This document shows, in pieces, positions 23,344 through 34,191 of a stretch of 64,000 bases of DNA. The notes under the pieces are model-generated. The model worked only from the letters and a program-made list of their open reading frames with translations, made no database searches and was not told where the DNA came from. This DNA comes from Sipunculus nudus (lineage: Eukaryota > Annelida > Sipuncula > Golfingiida > Sipunculidae), in NCBI GenBank assembly GCA_026874595.1, contig CM049315.1, positions 7,748,664-7,812,663 on the forward strand. The letters run 5' to 3'. A program made the position numbers and the translations under genes. Every line of letters begins with the position of its first letter. The stretch's first letter is position 1.

Positions 23344-25728
23344 ATGAAGAAAGAACAAGACAGAATTGGTTCCGGCTGGGTACAAATAAACAACACGATT
23401 GTACCCTACATAATGGTAGATGGTTGCAAAACAATTCCGGTTGCTATAGTGACGCTGGCGGCAGGACTCTTAGGTGGTTGTGACTTAGACCAGATGGTAT
23501 GGCCAGCAGACGATTATCAAATTGAAGAACTTGATAGAATATGCAGAGATGCGGGAATAAAATTTAATTTTAAACCTAAAGAGCCATTGATGAAACTGGT
23601 AGACCTCTGTAAAGCAGAGGACAACCATCTTTTTCTATCAGAACTTCCAGAAAGTGAACCTCTCGAGCATGCCATATATATCATATTGAGATATTCTCAG
23701 GAAAAGAACTTGTCTAGTGATAAACGTTTACCACAGGAAACATGCTCCCGGGAACCAGAACCCAGATGTAATCTTACTGTCTCACATGCTTCCCCAATTA
23801 CGGATCCAAGTGGTTTACAAATTAAAAAGGAAAAGGATCAGCTTTCATTAAATAGTTGCCCCCTTCCTCTGGATAGACGAACTTCTCAACAGCCGCAGGA
23901 CACGTCAACCGCCTCATCCAATAGTGCTTTCCCAACGTTAGTGAGAAGATCGCAATCCGTCGAGGAAAACGTTTCCAAATGTCCAGAGAACTATTATGCT
24001 GGAACTGGGACCACTGATCGATTTTGGGAAAGCTTGTCTACAATAAAGAAACGGCCACTCACTCAACCTAGGTCCAAAATTGTTGAAAATGAGCATGCAA
24101 CTCTCAATGGTGTCGGTAATAAATGCTTAAACTCTCCGAACAAGCCGAACCGAAATAATTTCCATTCTCTAAACATCCCAAATGGGCTTATGAACAAATT
24201 AACAAATTTGCCTGCCCCAGGTGTGTTTCTTCCTCCGAGGTTTCCCTTCCCTCCTCCGCCACCGACCGTTTTACCGATTCCACCATATATTCCTCCATGG
24301 ATTCTTCAATGGCAGATGTCACATCCACCATATTTCCGACACCATTACAGGGCAACACCTTTCTATGATAGCTATAACCCTGTATACAATTACCATCGTT
24401 CCAATAGACAGCATTATAATCTCTCTAACATAGGCTGTTTGCAAAACCAACAAGAAGCGAACAGTAATGTACTCCATTCGAATTGTTCGATTCAGAGCAA
24501 TTTACAACCTGAACCAGCCGAATGTGACCGTAAAAGTGACAAGAAAAATGACCAATCACCTACCGTCATGAAGCAGAAACTTCACAGAGTCCTGAAAACG
24601 CGCTGGGATTCACCCAATGAAAGACTTGACAAAACTTTGCTTGAAAGGAGTGCTGGTATTTCTGTGCTAACACAAAACCAACCAGCAACGAACAGTAACG
24701 AGCTCTGTTCGAACTGTTTGATTCATAGCAATTTAAAACCTACGCCAGTCGAACCTGACCGTAAAGTTGACGTGGAAAACGGCCAATCATCACAAGTCTT
24801 GAAGCCGAAACCACACAAAGTCCTGAAAACGCGGTGGGATTCACCTAATGAAAAACTTGACAATGCATTATCTGAAAAGCGTGCTAGTATGTCTGCGCTA
24901 ACACAAAACAAACAAGCAGCGGACAGTAATATACTCCAATCGAATAATAATGCTAACTCCAATGTAAAACATGCGCCAGCCAAACGTGGCCGTAAAAGTG
25001 ACCAGGAAAATGGCGTATCATCTGATTTCTTCGAGCAGAAACTCCGCAGAGTCCTGAAAAGACGCTGGGATTGTACCAGTAAAAAACTAGACAAACCTTT
25101 GTCTGAAAAGCCTGCTGGTTTGTGTGTGCCAACATTTAACCAACATGCAACGCACAGTAATGTACTCCATTCGAATAGTCTGATTCAGAGCATTGCAAAA
25201 CCTGAGCCAACCGAATGTGAATGTGAAATTGACGAGGAAAATGCCCAACCATCGGAAGTCTTCAAGCGAAAACTTTGCAGAGTCCTGAAAACGCACTGGT
25301 ATCCTCACCGTGCTAAACTTGACATACCTTTCTCTGAAATGCGTTCTGGCATGTGTATACTAACACAAGAAGAGAATCCATGTCATGAACATGTTAGAGA
25401 TCAAGCTGTGCAGGGTCATAAAAAAGAATGTTCAACATCTAATGTACATGTTCCTGAGAATTTGTTTCAATCATTTGAATACAAGGATTCGATGGCAAAC
25501 TCCGAACATAAAACAGGCGACTCAGACGCTCAAGTGGCTAGGGCACTAAATACTGAGATTCAGACATACGGGACTATGGCACATTGGATAAAGATAAGTC
25601 TGACTGAAACACACAGGACTGAGGCTAAACGCAGAGAGGCACAAGAGAATTCATCTCGATACTTCAGCGGGCACAGGCTTTCAGAACAATACCAGAAACT
25701 GGAAGAACGTTTGAAGAATTCCCTCTGA
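23344..25728 (+). CDS. Uncharacterised 794-aa protein with four 77-aa repeats
   Basis: I do not recognise this protein. The start is the ATG at 23344, in an ACCATGA context three bases after a splice acceptor; an earlier in-frame ATG at 23323 lies inside the intron's pyrimidine tract. Residues about 8-90 look like a compact domain with hydrophobic segments (VPYIMVDG, IPVAIVTLAAGLL) and an LDRICRDAGIKF block. A low-complexity Ser/Asn/Pro linker follows. Residues about 290-360 are rich in Pro, Tyr, His and Trp, with a run of five prolines. Residues 369-676 are four gapless 77-residue repeats (24448, 24679, 24910, 25141), each with a basic core of the type RVLKTRWDSP. The C-terminal ~50 residues are charged and probably helical. 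No signal peptide or membrane segment is seen. The uninterrupted 2.4-kb frame amid stop-rich DNA argues strongly for a real gene. Confidence 0.85.
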   Translation: MKKEQDRIGSGWVQINNTIVPYIMVDGCKTIPVAIVTLAAGLLGGCDLDQMVWPADDYQIEELDRICRDAGIKFNFKPKEPLMKLVDLCKAEDNHLFLSELPESEPLEHAIYIILRYSQEKNLSSDKRLPQETCSREPEPRCNLTVSHASPITDPSGLQIKKEKDQLSLNSCPLPLDRRTSQQPQDTSTASSNSAFPTLVRRSQSVEENVSKCPENYYAGTGTTDRFWESLSTIKKRPLTQPRSKIVENEHATLNGVGNKCLNSPNKPNRNNFHSLNIPNGLMNKLTNLPAPGVFLPPRFPFPPPPPTVLPIPPYIPPWILQWQMSHPPYFRHHYRATPFYDSYNPVYNYHRSNRQHYNLSNIGCLQNQQEANSNVLHSNCSIQSNLQPEPAECDRKSDKKNDQSPTVMKQKLHRVLKTRWDSPNERLDKTLLERSAGISVLTQNQPATNSNELCSNCLIHSNLKPTPVEPDRKVDVENGQSSQVLKPKPHKVLKTRWDSPNEKLDNALSEKRASMSALTQNKQAADSNILQSNNNANSNVKHAPAKRGRKSDQENGVSSDFFEQKLRRVLKRRWDCTSKKLDKPLSEKPAGLCVPTFNQHATHSNVLHSNSLIQSIAKPEPTECECEIDEENAQPSEVFKRKLCRVLKTHWYPHRAKLDIPFSEMRSGMCILTQEENPCHEHVRDQAVQGHKKECSTSNVHVPENLFQSFEYKDSMANSEHKTGDSDAQVARALNTEIQTYGTMAHWIKISLTETHRTEAKRREAQENSSRYFSGHRLSEQYQKLEERLKNSL
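24448..25371 (+). repeat. Four in-frame 231-bp coding repeats
   Basis: Units start at 24448, 24679, 24910 and 25141, each exactly 231 bp with no indel. They share the layout N-S-N-(V/E/I)-L-x-S-N, an acidic D/E-N-x-x-S segment, a VLK-x-x-W core and the tail L-T-Q-N or close variants. The first two units are closest to each other. The fourth is most diverged in its core (RVLKTHWYPH). Confidence 0.9.
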
Positions 25729-27073
25729 TCTTCTGTTTCTTCACGAGTACAATCGATTTGTACTCTTTTTATTATTTTAATGCCTAGCCGTAATGTAGAC
25801 CCAACAACCCATTTCTTCGTTGCTGGGTAGAACTAAAGTCGTTTTTGCTCAACTGAAATTTTATTAAATAGTTGACGATTTGTTATTGATAGTTTTCATT
25901 TGTTAACTGTATAGGTATATTCTAAATGATACTAGGCATAAGTCGTTTTTTTTTCAGTTACGTTGGTACTGTCTTCTTTATAAAACATTATACGATGTTT
26001 TATGTTTTGCATTCATATATACTTGAACTTTCATTATTTAGTGTTATTTCATATGTCATTGTAATGTATTTATTTCATTGAAACACACATGGAAGTGAAA
26101 CATTTGTTTTATTTGAACCAAGAAACTCCAATCACCTACATGTTAATGATCCCTAATTTATTGTATATTTAACTTGTTCCTTTTCTTTTGTCTTTTTCGC
26201 GTGCATGGTCGTGAATGACATTTCGTGTTGTGCACGATGATCCAGGAACCAGACGTTTCCAAGTTAAAAACACCAGGTGGACTTGCCCACTGCATATTTA
26301 ACTGCCTGCTCTATAATACGAAGCTCAATAAAAGAAGTTTCAGGTCGTACTGTGTAGGAGAAACACGTATAAAAACCGTCAAATATGCTGTTCTTTTTTT
26401 CCTTTTCCGTTCGAATTCATAAATTTTAATTTTAGGTCTTGAATTTTACAGTTCAGCTGTTTGGTTATGTTTTGACAAGTATTGAGTGAACATTGTTTCA
26501 GAAATTCAACCAATTTTTGTTGCATTGTTTTCAGCTTTTATCTTTCTTTTTTTTGTTTTACGCAAAACACGCTATGACGAAATTTGCCTAGATATTCATC
26601 AAATTTACTTACGTCCAAAAAATTAAATTAATTAAAATTAATTACGTCCAATTAAACCCATTTGTTAACAAATTGCTGACCGCTGAGTCCATACACGAAA
26701 CGTTTTACCTTTGTGCCCTAGGGCAGTTGAATACACTTGTAACTGATCTGCTCTAGATCTGCACTAAAAGAGTCTGCTAAAAGATAAGCGCAAGTCCCCA
26801 CCCATGGTTCAGTATAAAGCGGGGATATCACACATACCATTCATCCTGTCCCAAAAGAAATTGCATCTACGAAATGCCGATAGTGCACAATGAAAAATAA
26901 CGTGAAACGGGTAGTGGTTTTTTTATTTCACAACATTACACTAAATATTACCATTTCTCAAGGATACACCTAACATCAAACGAACAATATACGCCACAAA
27001 TAACAAATTATTTCAGCTATCAGGCATAAAAGGTGTCTTACAACGGTAACTTATAAACCATATGAAACCGCAG
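25729..27073. other. 3' flank of the 794-aa gene; no further gene seen
   Basis: AT-rich, with short frames only (the longest I considered is 65 codons at 26225-26422, without domain-like content). Confidence 0.45.
26327..26332 (+). terminator. Candidate polyadenylation signal AATAAA
   Basis: An AATAAA lies about 600 bp after the stop codon of the 794-aa gene. No transcript evidence is available, and the AT-rich 3' region could hold others. Confidence 0.35.
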
Positions 27074-27087
27074 TTCTCTCTCTCTCT

Positions 27088-27157
<70 letters not shown>
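27074..27157. repeat. (CT)n followed by (AT)n microsatellite
   Basis: A CT run at 27074-27088 is followed by about 33 AT dinucleotides (27091-27157). Frames through it give Tyr-Ile repeats and are not genes. Confidence 0.95.
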
Positions 27158-27162
<5 letters not shown>

Positions 27163-27371
27163 GAAACTTCAGTGGTACATTAAAAATGATTTTCCATTTA
27201 TCTGTCAAACGTTTCATAGAATGGATTATTTTAACTGCCCCTTTCAATATGATGTACATTTTTTATTTCTTGTTTTATCTGTACCCATTCAATTTTGTTT
27301 TTCGGTGAAGCATGTAGTATATATAGTACTTTTAACTAATATTATCAACAAGTTACTTGTAGCATTTTCAT

Positions 27372-28400
27372 CTATCTTTCCAAGAGGACATTCTCCTTAC
27401 TAAGCTGAATGTCCTGTCCAGTTTTCTCCTTAAACCATTCAAGAAATGATTTCAATACTGGAATCATGTGAGTGCAGGACCAGTACATATGTTTAATAGT
27501 CTCAATAGCATTGTCACAAAATGTGCATTTATTATTCGTTTTAATATTCCATTTATATAACCAATAGTTGTTTAGTAAAGAGTCATGCAGCATTCTATAT
27601 TGAAATAAATTATGCTTATTGTTCAAACATGCATTGAAACGAATGCGAAATAGTCTTCCAATTTAGCCACAATGTCAATATATTTACTGACCTTTGTGGA
27701 TCGTATAGACTTGTTTCTTCACATAAAGTGAATACAGATATTTTTTAAACAAAAGGTTTATTATCTTAAGTTAATATTTCATCATATGGAGCCTCTAATT
27801 TTATTGTTTCATTAGATTTAATCCTTGTATATAGATATCTGTATAGCACTTATAATTCCTCTCCACTGCATATAACATCTTTGTCACCATGTTTTTGCCA
27901 TATACTAAATCGAATAATTTTACCTTTTCCATCCACGAAGTCCCTCGCATACCACATGCCAGCATGGAAAAGTTTTTTTTATTCAAATGAAATATTTTAA
28001 AATGCGCATAATGCCATATCATTTGACTGTATATATTGCTATCATATCTGATATTATACCATACCTTTAACACTTCCATGTAAAAAGGATCTTATAGTTC
28101 CCGCCTATTTAAAAGACATCATTTCATAGGAACAATAAAATAACATGTGATAGTGAGCAAAATTTCCCCATTTTATGATCCCACAGAGGTTTCATTGCAC
28201 TCCCAGTTCCATTTATATATGTTTTGATCCATTGTAACCTGCATGTGTTGATAATAGATTGTAAAGGTGGGGTCATTAAACCATCTAGCTCTATAACCTG
28301 AATAAGTTTTTCCTTTAACATTCTCGCTACTTTTGTTCAATGGGTTGTGGTTACATGGAAATGAATTCCCAAGGTTAGGCGATTCAACCAAAGATGATTT
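27372..28400 (-). mobile_element. Decayed L1/Tx1-type LINE 3' end
   Basis: On the minus strand the frame 27626-27372 carries the C-terminal zinc-binding-like block seen in L1/Tx1-type LINE polyproteins. It reads LFQYRMLHDSLLNNYWLYKW, then K-C-T-F-C, then ETIKHMYWSC. Upstream, frames 28079-27801 and 28391-28124 have the W-x-N/H and G-x-x-x-x-D-L pattern typical of the region between RT and this block. Reading frames are broken several times and no RT catalytic core remains. It is a dead copy. Confidence 0.7.
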
Positions 28401-29079
28401 CCTTTAAACAGCAATTTTAATATATACCTCCCCCATGGGTTATTTATGTTATATCTGATCTCAACTCGTTAACATTTTATTATCTTGCATATTAGGCTCA
28501 CTCCACATGTGAATAACAATTTTAAACCCATATTAGATAAACGTTTAAATAAGCTTGTCTCTGTAAAATAGTTACATGTCCTTTTTTATGTTAACAATTT
28601 TTGTTCACCCCAATTCGGCGAAACATTTCCTCCTATGTCTTTTGTCATGGTCTTCGCCTTTTAGCGTCCGTGCTCTTAGTGAATAAACTGGTAATAAGTG
28701 GTGTGTGTCCTTCGATATAACGAAGCTGTCGAATTTTGGCGAAAAAAAGGTCCTGAAAATTTCATTGGTAGCGGCCCCTTGCAGTTACTTTAAAATGAAG
28801 CTAAATTGATAAACAGCCTAATTTATAGCAGAACATTTCTTTTATAGGTATTTCCACCATATTTCCCTAGGTCATAGTAAAACAAAGAAACTAAAATAAA
28901 ATTGAAAATCAGTCTTAGCCCAATGTCGAATCTTCCCTCAGTTTCTAAATTCCTTGAGAAGACTTGTTTTAAAGAGGTTGATTGTTATTTTTAAGAAAAC
29001 CGGTTAATCAAATTGTATCAATCCGCGTATAGAAAGCACCACTGTACAGAGACCCCTGTATTGAGTGCAATGGGAGGTG
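28401..29079. other. No gene recognised
   Basis: AT-rich sequence between two LINE remnants; I see no further structure. Confidence 0.45.
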
Positions 29080-30020
29080 TGCTGATAGCTGCAGTTGAGA
29101 GATGCGTTACTCGCCCAGCTTTGTTGGACCTCGGCGCTTGATCATTCCATTTTGCTCAAAAGACTAGAAATTACCTTGATTGCACTTTCAGGGTTCATTT
29201 CGTTATTCCCCACCCGTTCCCAAGCTGTTATGGTCGACCGTAGAAATTCAGACCCAAGCGCTTTGTTGTACGGAGGTACCACGGGATCAGTGTTAGGACC
29301 TGTATTTTTCACTTTATATTCACAACTCCTATCTCACATAATGTTTGCACATGGCTGTACTTTTCATAAGTATACTAAAGACCCTGAACTGTCAAAAAGT
29401 AGTCAGCCCGGTGAGTTCCGTCCAGTTTAGCTCTGTCCCGTTTAGCATACAGAGTTGTATTGAGGATGTACGATCATGGATGACTAGCAACAAACTTTAA
29501 CTGAATACCGACAAGACTTAAGTTATGCCTGTTAGACCTAAGCCCCGTCTACGGGTGATGGACCGTGAGTCAATAAGCGTTGGATGCTGCACTTTTGCAT
29601 TACAAACATTTTGGTGTTAAGATTGATTGGAATCTTTCAAAGCATGATTATATCAGTAGAATATGGCGTGCCGCCTTTCTCGAGCTCAACCGTATAACTT
29701 CCTTCAGGAGTTTTTTCTTTACTCACGCGTGCTCTCGGCTCATGCTCAGAGTAATATCTCGCTTAGATGACTGTAATTCATTTCTTGCTGAGTTTTCTGC
29801 AGAGCGAGTCTCGCGGCTGCAAATGATTCAGAATAAAGCTGCGCGCCGCATTCATAAGAAGCGTAAAACTGACCACAGTCGCTCGAATCCCCATTTGCGG
29901 TTGTTTTTTTCCGAGTAATGGACGAAACTGAACTATATATAGAGTATATAGTAGTGCCTTACGTAGTAAGGCACCAGTATTGCAAGCTGAGAATTTGGAC
30001 AACGCCGATCCGGTAGGTAT
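29080..30020 (+). mobile_element. Decayed CR1-like LINE reverse transcriptase
   Basis: Frames 29095-29430 and 29580-29918 give a nearly continuous CR1/Jockey-like RT. They contain LDHSILLKRLEIT, FxxRSQAVMVDxRxSDPSALLYG, GSVLGPVFFTLY (the active-site-adjacent block), then YTKD where the catalytic motif should read YADD, then HFGVKIDWNLSKHDYIS, RLDDCNSFLAEFSAERVSRL and IQNKAARRI. Stops and frame changes separate the blocks, and the catalytic site is altered. It is a non-functional remnant with both ends undefined. Confidence 0.85.
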
Positions 30021-32519
30021 CACTCCCGCCTGCACAAGTTTTCCCCACGTTTTTAAGGAGTCATCGTTTGTCTTTCTATTGAAACCCGCCTAATAGACTA
30101 AACTACCCCATAAACAATATTCTGTTTCACGATTTACGGAAATTATCCACCTTTAGTTAGCCCCGAGGACGTTCTCCTGGCTGGATCAGCGGCACCATTG
30201 TCAACCTTGACCTATGCTATCCCGGGCTGAATTTTATTCATGGTTTTACTATAAAAAAAAAATTTTTGCAGGAGTTCAGTTAAAAATAATACGTAAACCT
30301 GTCTCCCATAATAAATGACCGTGAAAATAGGCCTAAATGCTCAATTAATTTTCGTCAGACGACCAACAGACTAAAAAACGCGACCCAAAATTCAAACTGA
30401 CATTTGTAAACAAATACACGCGTTTCAATTTGTCGTGCGCGTGCACATCCAATGCTTTACGTCCAGGGCTGAGACAAAACAACGTGTTATCCAATCGGAA
30501 GCGTGCATCCGACACCTATCGTGACGTCTAAATGTCGGAGAATCCTAGGAGAGCTGGAGAATTGACCTATGCATGAACTCTATGCGACCTTAATCGCATA
30601 TTCATTCAATGAATAAACATAAGCATTGGAATAAGGAGCAACCAATCAGGTGACCTTAAACATTGTAAAGCGTCAATCATCTGACAAATACAAAATTTTG
30701 TATACTTTGACAGAGCTCTGTCAAAAAGAACACGTGTAGTCTTTAAATACTACCAGTTCCCATGTCGGCATGTTTTACGGGATATTTTATTACACGAAGG
30801 AGACGGTATAAAAAGTTTCTACGCTACAAGTTGCGGGAGCCATTCCTCACACTACCGAGTGAATAATAGGTTACACCGCCATATTGCATCCCTGGGAAAC
30901 GTGTGGACCTAATTGACAGGACCGGGCTAAAGGGCAGGGCCGGGGTCACTGGGTGCATCTCGCGTAAAATAAAATGGCAAGTAAGGGGACTGTATTTTAG
31001 GGATGAGCATAAATAATGACCTATTTTATAGAAAAGGTCTGGTTGTTTTAGAACGCATAAATAGAGAGCCAGAGGTTGGCCGACAGAGGTACCTATTTTC
31101 GTGGCCACCGCATCGGCCGGTGGCGCCACCTGGTGGCGTCGACGTGAACTGCAGTATAACTCGAAATCGAGGTACACATGGTAGCATTTTCTGGCCAAAG
31201 ATAGATAGAGCGGGAGACTTGCGACCTGGAACTGAAACAGGAATGACGAGAATCTCGGTCTGTATATTAGCAATATGCAGATATGTTAAACATTACAAAG
31301 AGGGAAAATTAATGTGTCGGTGTAACCAATAATGTCTTACCTGGCACATAATTCGTATGGGACAAATAATCCAATATACATTGCAACACAGTTCATATAT
31401 GACTGCGATATAGAAAAAAAAAGTCAGGTGATACCAGTTGATGACGTCAGTCAATACCACGTCATGCGCCATCGCCCCTTGTGACGTCATTATTATGTTA
31501 TTATCAGCTCTCGCTACCATGGGCATGGAAGTCCATATGTGTAGGAGCGGTTTAAGGACTCATTATAATAATAAGTTAAAAGGGCGGAGCATTTGGGCTG
31601 TGGTGGATGTGTCAATTCACGGAGAATCCCCGGAGAAAATTTTGAGTTTTTGAAAAATGTTTTATACATTAACAGTTGCAGATAAGCATTAAAATCACTT
31701 GGAAAACTTCTAGCATATTATTATAAACATGTCTTTCCACTGTCAATACACCAATTTAATTTAGAACACTTGCAAAGTTGTATTTGGAGTTGTCAATATA
31801 TGGTCTCTTTGGTTAATGTCTGAGGAAACATGCTGACAATATGACACTTGTGAATGCCCAATCTTTGTCACGCAAAAAACATAAAATATAAGAAATTTCA
31901 ACAGTTCATTGTGTAAACCATAACCAAACCATGCACGTATATAGAATTTACAGTCATAGATTTTTATTAACTTCAGCAACACTTTATCACCGTGACTGTT
32001 CTGGTGTTTTGAAATATATAAAATTTGAAGACGACATAATTATGTACACATATAAATAATTGCCAGTAAAGCTACTTTTTAAAATAGGTTTTTGAAAATT
32101 GCAAAAGTTGACAATATTTTGATCACAGTTATTGAATAATTATGTAGCTTGAAAGCACGCTACAATGTTAATGCAAATGTAAAATTGTGTAAAACCTAAT
32201 GATGAAACAATATTTATAAAATATATTTCCAAGTATTAAATTATACTAATTGCATTACTTAAAATATTAATTATAACATTAATTACAAAAATTAAGATTA
32301 TTTTGCAAATTCTAATAATAAAAGTGTTAGTAAAAATACTATTATTTCAATACTACAACTAGTACTTAAATTTATTAATAAAGAACATAAACTTATGTGA
32401 TTCATAATCATGATCACCTAATAGTTAACAACTAAGGAAATGATTGTAACGGTAAAAATGGGATAAAGCTTTAATAGTAGTGAAAATACAATAAATCGGA
32501 AGATGTTTAATGTTTATTT
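30021..32519. other. No gene recognised; promoter-like motifs scattered
   Basis: 30440-30830 contains two CCAAT-type motifs (CCAATCGG, CCAATCAG) and TATA-like sequence near 30808. 31119-31139 has a GGCGCCACCTGGTGGCG palindrome. 31442-31489 holds two CRE sites. A 149-codon minus-strand frame at 31273-30824 has no recognisable features. 31650-32519 is very AT-rich. Confidence 0.4.
31442..31489. promoter_or_regulatory. Pair of perfect CRE-type sites
   Basis: TGACGTCA occurs at 31442-31449 and again at 31482-31489, with an ACGTCA half site at 31459-31464. Such palindromes are bound by CREB/ATF bZIP factors. No adjacent gene is identified, so a function is only inferred. Confidence 0.4.
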
Positions 32520-32647
32520 TTTAATAATAATAATGTTTTATTACAGACTCATGGTCCATATACAGAAACAATGAAAGTAAATAAGAATAGAAAGAAAAGA
32601 ACAGTAGAAAGCAAATAACATAGGATTTAGGGCAACTGCATTATTAC

Positions 32648-34159
32648 TTATAATCTGATAACAAACATCTTCTGGTTATGAACATTAAACAAGTCTGACT
32701 TTAGATATAGATCAGATTCATACAAATTATTGACATACAGGTTGTCAGATTCAGTTATTCTTATTTTTAATGAATAAAACTGTTTGCGCATTAGTGCGTC
32801 AAAGGTGGTAATGTTACGACTGATAAATTCTTTGCTGATGCTGCAGTGTTTTGGAAAGCCAAGAAATATCCTAAAAGCATTATTGTACGCCACTTTTACC
32901 TTTTCTATGCTGGACTTTCTGTATTTACACCAGAGACTGGCACAGTATAAAGAGTAACAAAACATTTTAAATAATAATATCTTAACTGTTTCCGAGCAAA
33001 GTTTGAATTTTTGTTTTAACCTATTAGCCCGTACGTACAGTAGGCGCATTTGTTGCAATATGTCATCGTCATCTTGCAGTTTGCTGTTGATAATGCAGCC
33101 CAGATATTTGTACTGCTTGACAGGGGATAAAAGCGTTTGTCCCATTTTGAGACATGGTTCAGAGGATGCCCAAATTTTATCTTTTCCCGTTATGTGCATA
33201 TACAAAGATTTTGTCATATTAAATTTGATGTTATGTGAAATGCCATAGTCATAGGCAATATTTATTAGTTTTTGCAGACCTTTGACCGACGGAGCAAAAA
33301 CCACTATATCATCAGCGTACATAAGATGATTGATGATTTTTTTGTCAATGCAACAACCAATTAAGTGTGTGTTTAATTTAGAGCTCAAATCGTTCATGTA
33401 AATATTGAACATGAGTGGCGACAACACCCCTCCTTGTCGGACACCATTAGTAGCTGTGAAATAGTCCGACCTGATCGAGTTCCATCTTACAGAGATTCTT
33501 TGGTGCATATACCAGTAATACACGATTCTTACAAGGTATAATGGGACACCGTTTCTTAAAAGCTTGTAGAATAATGTAGTGTGACAGACTCTATCAAAAG
33601 CCGATGATGCATCAAGAAAACACACAAACATATGTGATCCCATCTTCTGGTAAAATCGAAGAATCTCTTTTAGCAACCCTACACAAAGCTCTGTGCCATG
33701 ACCCGTTCTGTATCCGAACTGATTATCAGTTACATTAACAAAGTGTTTAATGTTCTCATAAATCACGAACTCAAAGAGTTTAGACATTATAGTGGACAGT
33801 GCTATGGGCCTGTAATTGGCTTTATCAGTTATACTCTGTGTTTTATTCTTAACTACCGGCACTATTATACTGCACATCATATGTTCAGGCATATAACCAT
33901 GTACGAGGAGTGAAGTGAACAGTGAACATAATGGTTGTACCAGTGCGTCCTTCGCGTGAATGTAGTGTTCTGCTCCTAAACCATCTGGGTCATAGGACTT
34001 TCCGGATTTAAGTTTAGACAGAGCGACCATCATTTCAGACTCGCTTACACGTATGTTTTGATTATGCGTGATCAATCTAAAATTGCTTGATATTTTATTT
34101 AACAGTTCAGCATCATGATGTACGCAAGAAAAAAGGGATTTGTAGTGCGCCTGCCACAT
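32648..34159 (-). CDS. LINE reverse transcriptase (503 codons)
   Basis: The RT catalyses target-primed reverse transcription of the element's own RNA. Visible landmarks in order are SELKSGKS-type spacing before D-P-D-G-L (residues ~50-60), NYRPIALSTIMSKLFE (~115-130), FLDASSAFDRV with the first catalytic Asp (~180), NGVRQGGVLSPLMFNIYMND (~240-260) and LMYADDIVVFAPS with the catalytic YADD (~285-295). After these come FNMTKS and YKYLGCII. All catalytic residues are present, which contrasts with the other LINE remnants in this window. The frame lacks its original upstream part because of a one-base shift, so the ATG used here is arbitrary and this is not a free-standing gene. Confidence 0.85.
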   Translation of the reverse strand: MWQAHYKSLFSCVHHDAELLNKISSNFRLITHNQNIRVSESEMMVALSKLKSGKSYDPDGLGAEHYIHAKDALVQPLCSLFTSLLVHGYMPEHMMCSIIVPVVKNKTQSITDKANYRPIALSTIMSKLFEFVIYENIKHFVNVTDNQFGYRTGHGTELCVGLLKEILRFYQKMGSHMFVCFLDASSAFDRVCHTTLFYKLLRNGVPLYLVRIVYYWYMHQRISVRWNSIRSDYFTATNGVRQGGVLSPLMFNIYMNDLSSKLNTHLIGCCIDKKIINHLMYADDIVVFAPSVKGLQKLINIAYDYGISHNIKFNMTKSLYMHITGKDKIWASSEPCLKMGQTLLSPVKQYKYLGCIINSKLQDDDDILQQMRLLYVRANRLKQKFKLCSETVKILLFKMFCYSLYCASLWCKYRKSSIEKVKVAYNNAFRIFLGFPKHCSISKEFISRNITTFDALMRKQFYSLKIRITESDNLYVNNLYESDLYLKSDLFNVHNQKMFVIRL

Positions 34160-34191
34160 GTCTAAAATTTCTTTGTCGCCTGTGATGCCAC

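Noticed and set aside
24723-25308. Antisense frames of 60-123 codons opposite the 794-aa gene
   Set aside because: They are shadows of the four coding repeats on the opposite strand.
27038-27403. Frames of 73 and 113 codons on both strands
   Set aside because: They are Tyr-Ile translations of the (AT)n microsatellite with short extensions.
30824-31273. 149-codon minus-strand frame
   Set aside because: No domain-like pattern, no supporting splice sites and no second line of evidence.
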